Below, one piece after another: positions 48,800-58,937 of a stretch of 64,000 nt of DNA. A program made the translations under genes and the position numbers. Within the stretch, counting starts at the first letter, position 1, and the number at the start of each line of letters is the position of its first letter. The stretch comes from Siphonodentalium dalli (taxonomy: Eukaryota > Mollusca > Scaphopoda > Gadilida > Siphonodentaliidae): NCBI GenBank assembly GCA_032622095.1, contig CP136066.1, positions 65,006,609-65,070,608 on the forward strand, given 5' to 3'. The notes beneath the pieces were generated by a model that worked only from the letters and a program-made list of their open reading frames with translations, had not been told where the DNA came from and made no database searches.

Positions 48800-49370
48800 G
48801 AAGGGTTCAGTCAGACAAAGACGGCCGCTGACAGCCATGTTATTTAACGAATTTCGGAAATAATCGATTGCTCCCACCTAGAGATCACCCCGAAGATAGT
48901 CATGCAAAGAGTAGAATCCAGAATGGCCACTGAATTTCGAAAAACAAATCGATGGCTCCCATCTAGAAGTCACCACATAAAGTTTGGTGATTATCGGATG
49001 AGGGATGTAGTTTGTAGGGTGTGCTAAAGGATTTAGTCATGCAAAGAGTAAAATCCAAGATGGCTGCCGACGGCCATGTTTTTCATTGAAAATCGTTCAA
49101 ATTCGATGGCTCTCATATAGAGGTGATCCTAAACATGCCTGAACATTTTCAAAACAATTCTCCAATAAATGTGGGCTGCGGGCTGAGCCGATGGATTCAA
49201 ATTTGAAATCCAACATGGCTGCTGGCGGGCATGTCTTTTAATCAATTTCAGAAAAGATCGATGGCTCCCATCTAGAGGTCACCCTTAAGATCCATAATGA
49301 ATTTTGGTGATGATCGGATGGGGGTGCGGCCTCTAGGGTGAGCCAAATGAAATTGTTGACAGACGGACGA
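48800..49370 (+). repeat. AAGATGGC family, partial copies
   Basis: Three or more degenerate monomers, with cores at about 48818 (AAGACGGCCGCTGACAGCC), 49056 (CCAAGATGGCTGCCGACGGC) and 49207 (CCAACATGGCTGCTGGC). They show the same downstream order as at 40.2-42.4 kb and end in a GACAGACGGACGACAACCCA tail. Confidence 0.8.
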
Positions 49371-49888
49371 CAACCCACGGTTGGGATGGTCAGGTTTTGT
49401 TGATTTTCGCGGGCAAAAAACATAGCATGTAAACCAAAATTTGACATTTTTGTGCTCCCCGAGGCCAGAGCACAACGATATTTAATACAGTGACCTTTTC
49501 TTCTTATGTGCGAAACAAAACAGGTGACTGGGGTAAAAAGGCTCAGATGGCAAGATGCAAATATTTTGTTATAATGTTTTACTGTTGACAAGCGGATGTC
49601 ATATTTTGTCATTCAAAATGTGCTTATGTTTTATATATGTAGCCATGTATGGGACTGCTGATAATGCTTGTGACTTGGATATCGACTATCAGAAATACTG
49701 AGAAAGAATAATGCCTTAATAGCCACTGCCTGAAGTACATGTAGAGTGGAATGTATAGACTCAATACTATCAAAATGTGCGTATTAGTCCAGGAGATATT
49801 TGTAGACCTCTGCACCCCCCCCCCCCCACAGGACTCAACTTCACCCCACTAATTTTCTTTCTTAATATCTCCTCTAATATTTTTCGGT
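49371..49888. other. Intergenic, nothing recognised
   Basis: Includes a run of C near 49817-49827. A 124-codon minus-strand frame (49238-49612) runs into the repeat family and is not credible as a gene. Confidence 0.4.
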
Positions 49889-52449
49889 TGTTAACAAGAA
49901 AAAAAAATTGGCCGCAGAGACTCCAGACAAGATGGCGTCCATCATGGCGGCCACTTTTTGTATATGCACCAGGTCTCTTTGATCGCCGTTATAGTAATGA
50001 TGATGTCACATGCGGTCTTGTTTTCCGTTTGATTCGTTATGGTAATATACAACCCTTACAAATTAGTCGAAAATCCGACACAAAAATCCAATATGGCGGC
50101 CAAGATGGCCGCCGAAATGTGAAAAATTGCTATTTTTCGGACATTTCACCACCTTTCGTTTGTCTCTGTAGGAAAATATTGGCACCTTGACGCGATTTTA
50201 TACATTTATCGTCTAGAAGAGTCATTGGCGAACACACGGGGTCCATAATATACATTCCTTGCTGGATATTTTTGTCCGATATCACGTTTTCCCAAATGCC
50301 GGTATAATTCGGTCAAAGCCAAATCTACTCTAATAACGCAATGTCTGTTTCGAATCAATGAGTGTTATTGCTATTATTACTCCAGCCATGATTATATATA
50401 TGCAGGAGATACCAGGGCTAGGATTCTTCTTTTACCTGAGTTGGGGAATATTCATCCAAATCCAAGATGGCGGCCAAAATGGCCACCAGAAATAGAAACA
50501 TCGCCGAAAATCGCTGATTTTAACATCAGTGAGAGTTTTTGTCACGACAACTCCACACCTGCTTACTATTGTGAGTTGGGAACACTGAATCGAAGAACTG
50601 TCCTTATATTGTATCCAAATAAAAGTCCCCCAATTCCAAAATGGCGCCCACAATGGCAGACAGATTTATAAAAATCACCGAAAATCCCTCATATTCACAC
50701 CATTGGGCATTATTGTCGAGACAACTCCACCCATGCTTACAGCTGAGTTGGAAATGCTGTGGTGAAGTAATTACCTTACATCCCATGCAAGAAATGGTTT
50801 TCCAAATCTAAGATGGCGGCCAAAATGGCGACCGATATTTGAAAACACGCCTACATTCCTTTACTTTCTTACGATGGGCGTTATTGTTTCGCGAATTCTA
50901 CCCATCATTACATGTTGATATGGAATATTGATATGAAGTATTCATTTGAGTTTGGCAATTGATACTCAAGGTCAAGATGGCAGCTAGACTGGAGGCCAGA
51001 AATTGAAAAGAAATCGATATTTTCACATACAAATTTCAACTTTTTGTCATAATATCGATATGTATGGACGAAACTATAGATAAACCATCTATTAGTTCAA
51101 CTTAAAACGTATCAAAACGCATAACATTGCTCGTATCCTTCTGAAAGTACGAAAACCCACAATTAATATCGCGATGTGGCATTTCGAAATCCATTCGACA
51201 CTTCGCGCCGATAATGGCCGTAACCGTATGTGCTCCGAATAGCCATATTAGAACAATTACCTGATAACAGATTCTGATTTGCCACGTCCTTAATAATCTG
51301 GACCAGTTTCCATTTCTTTGCCTGATAAATCTAGGTCGCTCACACCGACAAAGTATTCAACACTTCCCGGGAGAAGGGTCCCTCTAATCATTACGTTTCA
51401 AACAATTCATTTTCCGGTGTCTAGCTTAAGATTGTAAATACTAGCTAAATATGTGATTTGTTCGTCATTTTGAACTAGAAAGGCATATGGTCGATAAGTA
51501 TACAAGCTTACAGAAGGTCATCTCTATGTATGTCTTTCTCATACCCCATGGGGATAACGACATGTACACCTGGCGAACTTTCCAGTTAACTAGTCACTTC
51601 TCAATAGTTGGTTCAACTCACAAACTAGGCGAACGTATTGGCATACGTGGACAACTTCGGCACTGTTTCGAAGGTAGCTAGCTGTCTCATTCCCTTGGAC
51701 AGATGCTTATCTGCTAAGGAGAAGACCATAATATACCGACTACCCACACTTCTTGGCCATGATCCTAAGCAAACTGTGTGACGTCCCGCAGTCGTCTCGT
51801 CGAATAGCTCACAGCAGAGAAGAACAATACTCGCGGTGCTAGTTTGTGGACATGCGCCATGACAGTGAGAATGAAATGGGCCACGGTATAAACCGCTACA
51901 CCAGGTGCATGTTTCAGATATAGAATAGCATGCGAGTTGGTGGTTTTGGTGTGATAAGATTGTATTTCCACATCCGTTTCAAGGCCGTTCTGAATCAACT
52001 TGACCAGACGTATAATTTTGTCTGGATAATACTATCCTAGCCTCCCCAGAACAGTCGGATGGCCTAAAGGATAATGTCTTTGTGGAATGAAGGTATGCGT
52101 TGTTGTTGTTATCCTCTCTCAGGGTTAGGGTCAGTATGTGGGCGGTATTTTTCAAGAAAATGTCAGGAACTGTGGTAGATTTATTTCACTGTGTGTTTAA
52201 AGAACAAGTTATAGTCTCGACGGCAATGGATGTGGACGTTGGTGAACGTGACCTTTATGATCAAAAGCTGTATATTATATAACTTTAGAATATAGTAGTT
52301 AATGTCTCATGCAGGACAATGGTTTTGAATGGGGATGTTACCAAGAAATCACTTGGTGTACCCATTACCCAACGTAGGTTAAACTGAATGCAATATCTCA
52401 TCAAAGTAACATTCCTCGAGATGTTTTTCGCGTTGAACATTTCACCCTT

Positions 52450-52968
52450 GTGTTGATGGCATTGTACTTTCTTGAACCATACCGACCACCACCACTATCA
52501 AGTGCATCGTCCTTAATACTACATCCCAGTCTGGGTGGGGCTTATATAGTAGTAGCCAATGGTACACGTCTGGTCCAATTGATTAAGAAGGACTTCCAAC
52601 GGATTGGAAGATACAATCGTAGCATACAAGAAAAGCAAAGCCACATGAGATCATGTCTGAATCTAAAACATACCCAAAGAAGGGGCGGTGCAGTCATGGT
52701 CCAATTTCATTTCCACTATCATGACACATGCCCACAAACTAGCACCGTGTGTATTGTTATTATCTGCATGGATCTGTACGGTGAGACGATTGCTGGACGC
52801 CACCAGGACTGTTCTTATGATCATGGTCAAGAAGTGTGGGTATATATATTGTGCATTATGGTATTCTACGCCTTAGCAGAAAGGCATCCGTCAAATGTTA
52901 GGCTTTCAACATTCGAAGCCATATACAGAAGTTGTCCGGGTACGTCAGTACGTGCATATGTGAATTGA
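52450..52968 (+). other. 172-codon open frame in the inverted repeat, unrecognised
   Basis: Longest frame in the right arm. I recognise no domain. The mirrored sequence in the left arm (51765-51998, minus strand) keeps a different frame better: KLAPRVLFFSA there corresponds to KLAPCVLLLSA in the 52688-52876 frame. The 172-codon frame is therefore probably not the ancestral one. It may be a relic of an element-encoded gene or chance. Confidence 0.15.
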
Positions 52969-54398
52969 CGAACCATATATTGAGAAGTGGCTGGATGGGA
53001 AGATCACCAAATGTACATTTTTTGTTATCCACATTAGGTAACCAAATCTGAAAAATACGCAGAAAGCTTTCCTTCTGAAAGCTAGTATACGCATCGACCA
53101 CATACCTTTCTAGTTTATCACGCAAGATGACGCTCAGATCCCATATGTAGCATCTGAATTATACCATAAGCTACCACGAATGAACTCGTCAAGAATAAGG
53201 ATAAGAATTCCCAGCTTTCGAGACAAACACGTGAGCTTGACACCGGCCTATGTGCTGTTTGAAACATTCCGATTAGTGGGACCCTTCTACCAAGAAGTAT
53301 AGAAAACTATGTTGGTGTGAGCGAGATATATTAATGTGACGAAGAGACGGATGCTGGTCCAGATAATGCTGAATGTGGCAAATCAGAATACGCTTAATTA
53401 GGTACTGTTGTTTTGATTCTTGGAAGTCATAATATGACTATTCGGCGCACCCATATACGGTTATACGTCCATTGTGGGCGCTTAGTGGAGAATGGATTTC
53501 GATTGTGGGTTTTCATCCTTCCAGAAGGCGACGACCTATGTTGGAACTAATAGATGGCTTATGTACCGTTTCGTCCAATCCATACATATTGATATTATGA
53601 CAAAAAGTTTGAAATTAGTATGTGACAATTTCGACTTCTTTTCAATATCTGGCCTCCAGTTTGGCCGCCATCTTGACTGTGAGAGTTGGCCAAACTCAAA
53701 TGAATACTTCATATCAATGTTCCATATGAACATGTAACTGTGGGTAGAATTCGCGTAACATTAACGCCCATAGTAAGAAAGTAAAGGAATGCAATCTTGT
53801 TTTCAAATTTCGGACGCCATTTTGGCCGCCATCTTCGATTTGGAAAAAAATTCCTTCATCAGGTGCAAGGTAATTACTTCACCTCAGTATTTCGAACTCA
53901 GCTGTCAGCATGTGTGGAGTTTTCTCGACAATAATGCCCAATGATGTGAAAATGAGGGAATTTCGGAGATTTTTCAAAATTTGTCCACCATTGTGGGCGC
54001 CATTTTCGATTTGGGAGACTTTTGTTTGGATGTGATATAAGGACAGTTCTTTGCCTCAGTGTTCCCAACTCACAATAGTAAGCAGGTGTGGAGCTGTCGT
54101 GACAATAACTCTGACTGATGTTAAAATCAGCGATTTTTCTATTTCTGGTGGCCATTTTGGCCGCCATCTTGGATTTGGGTGAATATTCCTCAACTCATGT
54201 ATAAGAGGAATCATAGCTCGAGTATCTCCTGCACATATATACGCATGGGTTTTGTTATGATAGCAATAACATTCATTGATTCGAAACAGACATTGCGTTA
54301 TAAGCGTCGATTTGGCTTTAACCGGATTATACCGGCATTTGGGAAAAATATCCAGCAAGGAATGTTATGGTTCCCGTGTGTTCGCCAATGACTCTTCT

Positions 54399-54900
54399 GG
54401 AATCACGGAACTAAATGGTTTCCCATAGGCGACAGTGTTAACGTTTCGGCCAAATTCGCTGAATTGAAGCCTGCAGGCCATACCAGTGATGTTTACCCAG
54501 CTAGATTGACACCAGTTGATCACGAAAATGCAAGAAAAATCATAGGTCATGTGTTTACTTTTTAAAATAAATCCCCAAATGTACGACAGGGCTATCTCAC
54601 AGCCAAATTTGATCTGGAAAAACCCAGATCTACAACAGCTAGTTAAATACATTTCCCGCTCACAAAAATCCGTTCCCCCATTCATTCACCAGTTTAAATT
54701 ATTTAGATATTATCATGTACCTTTATTTTTTTCCGGATTAACGTACTTGATATTATGTACAAATCAAATAAACGCGATGTCATCCTTTAATAACGTGTCG
54801 CATGTATCAGGTGAAGGTCATTCTTCAGTTACCTTCACCTTTAGCAATTCCACGGTGTACTCGCTCCCCGACTCCAGAACACATTTAGCTCACTGATTCC
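54399..54900 (+). repeat. Direct terminal repeat, left copy
   Basis: Nearly identical to 56855-57313 but with about 41 extra bases (TCATGTACC...TTGAT, flanked by GATATTAT words) that the right copy lost. The open frame of the right copy is closed here by a small change in the TTTTTAAAATAAA stretch near 54560. Confidence 0.85.
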
Positions 54901-54914
54901 TATATATATGTATA

Positions 54915-55363
54915 CTAGCCGATGAGCCCGACGTTGTCCGGGCTATTGAAAAACTAAATTTCAAGTCGATAGCTCTACCCGTTTCCGAGATCTGGTCTGC
55001 GCATGCGCGAAGCTGGCGTCGCACGGGCTCGGCGACCCGATAAAATTCGTATCCGGGGCAAGATACATTCACATAGCAAATTTCAAGTCGATAGCTCCAC
55101 CCGTTTCCGAGATCTCGTCTGCGCATGCGCGAAGCTGGTGTCGCACGGGCTTGGCGACCCGATATAATTCGTATCCGGGGCAAGATACATTCACATAGCA
55201 AATTTCAAGTCGATAGCTCCACCCGTTTCCGAGATCTCGTCTGCGCATGCGCGAAGCGGCGCCGCACGGGCTCGCCAATACGACAACGTTCACCGCCTGG
55301 TCAAACTACACTCACGTACCAAGTTTCGTCCCGATCGGTCGAGAATCGTAGATTTGTATTAAT

Positions 55364-55395
<32 letters not shown>

Positions 55396-55430
55396 TACAG
55401 ACAGAGGTCTTCAAAATATATAAGAGACTA
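54915..55430 (+). repeat. 0.5-kb dispersed element with 122-bp internal repeats, copy 1
   Basis: Begins CTAGCCGATGAGCCCGACGT, TGTCCGGGC. It contains three 122-bp monomers (AAATTTCAAGTCGATAGCTC ... GCGCATGCGCGAAGC, each with GGCGACCCGATAAAATTCGT), a CACGTACCAAGTTTCGTCCC, GATCGGTCGAGAATCGTAG segment, an (AGAC)n run and AGGTCTTCAAAATATA. SINE-like or RTE-tail-like elements with this plan are common in invertebrates. Its CpG-rich composition stands out from the AT-rich surroundings. Confidence 0.85.
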
Positions 55431-55968
55431 GCCGATGAGCCCGACGTTGTCCGGGCTATTCAAAAACCAAATTTCAAGTCAATAGCTCTACCCAACCAGA
55501 AATTTCAAGTCGATAGCTCTACCCGTTTCCAAGATCTGGTCTGCGCATGCGCGAAGCTGGCGTCGCACGGGCTCGGCGACCCGATAAAATTCGTATCCGG
55601 GGCAAGATACATTTACATAGCAAATTTCAAGTCGATAGCTCCACCCGTTTCCGATATCTCGTCTGCGCATGCGCGAAGCTGGTGTCGCACGGGCTCGGCG
55701 ACCCGATAAAATTCGTATCCGGGGCAAGATACATTCACATAGCAAATTTCAAGTCGATAGCTCCACCCGTTTCCGAGATCTCGTCTGCGCATGCGCGAAG
55801 CGGGCGCCGCACGGGCTCGACAATATGACAACGTTCACCGCCTGGTCAAACTACACACACGTACCAAGTTTCGTCCCGATCGGTCGAGAATCGTAGATTT
55901 GTATAAATGACAAACAAACAAACAAACAAACATACATACAGACAGAGGTCTTCAAAATATATATGAGA
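55431..55968 (+). repeat. 0.5-kb dispersed element, copy 2 in tandem
   Basis: Direct copy of the preceding element, starting immediately at its tail (AGAGACTAGCCGATGAGC). It carries a small internal duplication near 55470-55500 and an (AACA)n run in place of part of the (AGAC)n. Frames of 72-194 codons across both copies arise from the 122-bp periodicity and are not genes. Confidence 0.85.
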
Positions 55969-56854
55969 TGTGTGAATAACAGCGTTTCTTATAGTATTTT
56001 ATCAAAATATAGACCTTACTGAAATCAAAAATGGATTATATCGAGCAGTAGTGGTTTATTTTTCCAATATGAGGCATCCTGAAAATTAGTGTCAATCCTC
56101 AAAATAAAGCCAAAAAATTTAGCTTTTTTTTTCAATTTTACTAGCTAATGCATCTTGTATAACTGAAGTATGTCCTTATATACCATAATATTACTAAATT
56201 GAAGAGGAAATGTTAATATACATTTTGAGAGGGATATATTGTCCAATTTTAAACCCTTTTCATGCAGAATTTGGCAATTTATAATAAATATTTACCAAAA
56301 TTAACAGAAAATAAAAATAAAAAATATTTTAATATCAATGTAAAGCAACCATAAGTCAATTTAAATATCGAAACATTATGATACAACATCAGACAAAGCC
56401 TCAGGAATGAAATTTTACCAGATGGCAGGGCATACTGTCTGTTTAACAAAGCTGCCATGACAGTTTTGCACGACAGTAACTCTAGTGGTGACGCCATCAC
56501 CCCGCCCCCCCCCCCGACTTGGGGTGGAGCTACGGTCCAAGATAAGGCTACTGGGTGCCGGAAAAGCTTAATTGGGTCAAATGACACATTTTCCCAATGG
56601 GTGGGGGGGGGGGGCTAACACTCCTCAAAATTGTGGGGAGGGGGGCTTTAGACCCCTGACCCCCTAATGGTACCTGACATCCATGCAAAATTACCAGATT
56701 TATCACTTTCTTTACTATCTACAGGCGAATCCATGCGTTTCTTCTTTAAATCTGTCCAAAATGTGGTCATTATCATTTGAAAATAAGAAAATATGGAAAT
56801 AACAACTTATCATGGCGAGACGTGAAATTTCGTAAAATTCAAATTTTTCTTATA
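55969..56854. other. Unassigned interior of the direct-repeat insertion
   Basis: AT-rich, then a segment with C and G runs (56504-56515 and about 56603-56613). It ends in AAATTTTTCTTATAG, an acceptor-like sequence abutting the right direct repeat. No gene. Confidence 0.4.
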
Positions 56855-57313
56855 GGAATCACGGAACTAAATGGTTTCCCATAGGCGACAGTGTTAACGT
56901 TTCGGCCAAATTCGCTGAATTGAAGCCTGCAGGCCATACCAGTGATGTTTACCCAGCTAGATTGACACCAGTTGATCACGAAAATGCAAGAAAAATCATA
57001 GGTCATGTGTTTACTTTTTTAAATAAATCCCCAAATGTACGACAGAGCTATCTCACAGCCAAATTTGATCTGGAAAAACCCAGATCTACAACAGCTAGTT
57101 AAATACATTTCCCGCTCACAAAAATCCGTTCCCCCATTCATTCACCAGTTTAAATTATTTAGATATTATGTACAAATCAAATAAACGCGATGTCATCCTT
57201 TAATAACGTGTCGCATGTATCAGGTGAAGGTCATTCTTCAGTTACCTTCACCTTTAGCAATTCCACGGTGTACTCGCTCCCCGACTCCAGAACACATTTA
57301 GCTCCCTGATTCC
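56855..57313 (+). repeat. Direct terminal repeat, right copy, with an open exon-like frame
   Basis: Carries an open frame from the repeat start to TAA near 57102, about 81 codons. It begins NHGTKWFPIGDSVNVSAKFA and ends EKPRSTTAS, preceded by an acceptor-like TTTTTCTTATAG and followed by AAATAAACG. The look is of a terminal exon, but I recognise no family, and the left copy has an early stop. Its presence in a repeated terminus suggests a captured or element-derived exon. Confidence 0.75.
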
Positions 57314-57552
57314 TTCGAGACGATAAATGTATAAAATCTTGGCCGCCATATTGGATTTTTGTGTCGGATTTTTGGCTAATTTGTAAGGATTGTGTATTGC
57401 CAAAACGAATCGAACGGAAAACAAGACCGCATGTGACATCATCTTTACTATAACGGCGATCAAAGAGACCTGGTGCAAATAAAAAACATGGCCGCCATGA
57501 TTGACGCCATCTTGTCTGGAGTCTCTGCGGCTACTTTTTTTTCTTGTTAAGG

Positions 57553-57865
57553 CCTATGGGAAGCAGTGAAAATAGGTGACAAGAAAATTGACACCAAGTG
57601 GCAATACATGCAATATTGTGGCAAAATTCAACAAGTTTAGGTTCCTGTTATTTCTACAGGAGTCATTGACAATGAAACAGCATCAAACTTACCACAAAAG
57701 TCTGTTACATGTAGTTTGAACTCTGATGTTCCTCCAAAATCTGTAGAAAGACAACACAATTCCTATGTTCAGGTAACAGGAAATGGAACATCAAAACTGA
57801 AAATAAACACCATGGTCATAAACTCCATTATTCAAAGCAGGACAAGCACTTGGTGTATTGCATGA
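57553..57865 (+). pseudogene. Open coding-like remnant with one internal stop, unrecognised
   Basis: A single frame starts next to the outer edge of the large inverted repeat: LWEAVKIGDKKIDTKWQYMQ then YCGKIQQV, a TAG, then VPVISTGVIDNETASNLPQK and on to STWCIA and a TGA. The composition is protein-like over about 100 codons and hydrophilic in the second half. No family recognised. It could be the relic of a host or transposon gene cut by the inverted repeat. Confidence 0.3.
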
Positions 57866-58937
57866 TAAATAATAAGAAAATGTTGCAAATTGGCTTCAAA
57901 CATTTGTTTTGATTGACTAACTATCTGCTGACTGGAACTACATTAGCAGTGAAATGTATGGAAGACAAAATGTTCATAAGTTCGGGAAGTACAACTTCAC
58001 AAATAACAATTGAAATTCAATACAGTCTTACATGTGCTCAACTGAATATGTGTAAGACAGCATAATTGATCGTAAAAGGGCCTTGAAAAGGCCCACAGCA
58101 TTAAATGAATTAATAACAGGTGTCAAGGGGCAACACCATTGATGTCAGACACAAATTTGTTTGGCAAAAATATAGTACTAGAAGTGAAACAACATTACAA
58201 GTTAGCAGAACAATTGAAAAGGTAAGAACATAAAGCAAAGATATGAGAACCTGTATACTCACCACACTTGGCTCCGAAGGCTCAAGTAACTATCGGTCAG
58301 CAAAATCAGTCAAGGTAATATATATATGTAAAGGATGATAAATCAGCAAACTGTGGATGCATCGGGTAAAAATACAGGTAATATCTATTTGCAGCATGAA
58401 ATACTCTACCACATCTGAAAGAAAACAAATGGATCTAACAGTACTTGATCAGGTTGTGAAATAAAATGGGATGTCGAAACATACCTATGATCTATTTCTA
58501 ATCTTTGCTCAATTGATTTAAAATGTGTACATTTTTAGATCAGGATACAACTAAAATATATCTTACATTATTGCAGTACTGTAGTTAACAGGTGTGTTTA
58601 TATTATTACAAATATTAAAGAGATATGCTTTTGATGTAAATAGTGATGTTGAAAATTAAATAAAATCAATCATCAAAACTTGGCAATGGCATGATGTGGC
58701 AACATGTGGAATCTATGGGACATGGGATATTGTCTTAATTTCAAGGGGTCATTAACTGAACTACATGGACAAATACATGTATCGTACGAGTACAGATATT
58801 GGAAACAAGACATGTTGAATTAGTTACTAACTGACTATCAAAGTTTCTATTATACCGTAGCATGCTAGTATACAAGATCAATTGTTGCAATAATAGATAG
58901 ACTGTTCATGTTCATTTGAATGCATCTTATCTTACCT
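57866..58937. other. 3' flank of the transposase gene
   Basis: AT-rich, no open frames of note. On the minus strand a strong donor-like AG|GTAAGATAAG lies directly after the stop codon of the transposase gene at 58938, so a 3' untranslated intron or an alternative 3' exon in this interval is possible. Confidence 0.45.

Larger units (their letters stand above)
54399..57313. mobile_element. 2.9-kb insertion with long direct terminal repeats
   Basis: Direct repeats at 54399-54900 (502 bp) and 56855-57313 (459 bp) bound the insertion. Each starts GGAATCA and ends TGATTCC, a short inverted terminus like that of LTRs. The undisturbed left arm of the large inverted repeat shows the empty site (CTCTTCT-AGACGATAAATG). 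That places the insertion exactly here, with TTCT/TTCG flanking as a probable 4-bp target duplication. The interior contains two tandem 0.5-kb elements and 0.9 kb of unassigned DNA, with no gag-pol. It resembles a non-autonomous LTR-like element, although TG...CA ends are not clear. Confidence 0.7.
49889..57552. repeat. Very long inverted repeat, arms about 2.2 kb
   Basis: The left arm runs from TTAACAAGAAAAAAAAATTG (49889) to about 52110, and the right arm from about 52450 to 57552, read inverted. Landmarks shared in mirror order: GCCGCAGAGACTCCAGACAA, ATGGCGGCC blocks, TTATCGTCTAGAAGAGTCAT, CCGGTATAAT, CACACCTGCTTACTATTGTG, TTACTTTCTTACGATGGGCG, AGAAAGGYATRTGGTCGAT, GTGCTAGTTTGTGG and GACCAGACGT. 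Divergence rises toward the centre. The right arm is interrupted by a 2.9-kb insertion at 54399-57313. The central spacer is about 52110-52450. This could be a giant foldback element or two inverted copies of one family. Confidence 0.85.

Noticed and set aside
49238-49612. 124-codon minus-strand frame
   Set aside because: Half of it lies in the AAGATGGC repeat family, whose other copies do not keep the frame open.
55069-55896. Arg/Ala-rich frames (up to 194 codons) over the 0.5-kb elements
   Set aside because: The same peptide units recur because of the 122-bp DNA period, and frames exist on both strands.
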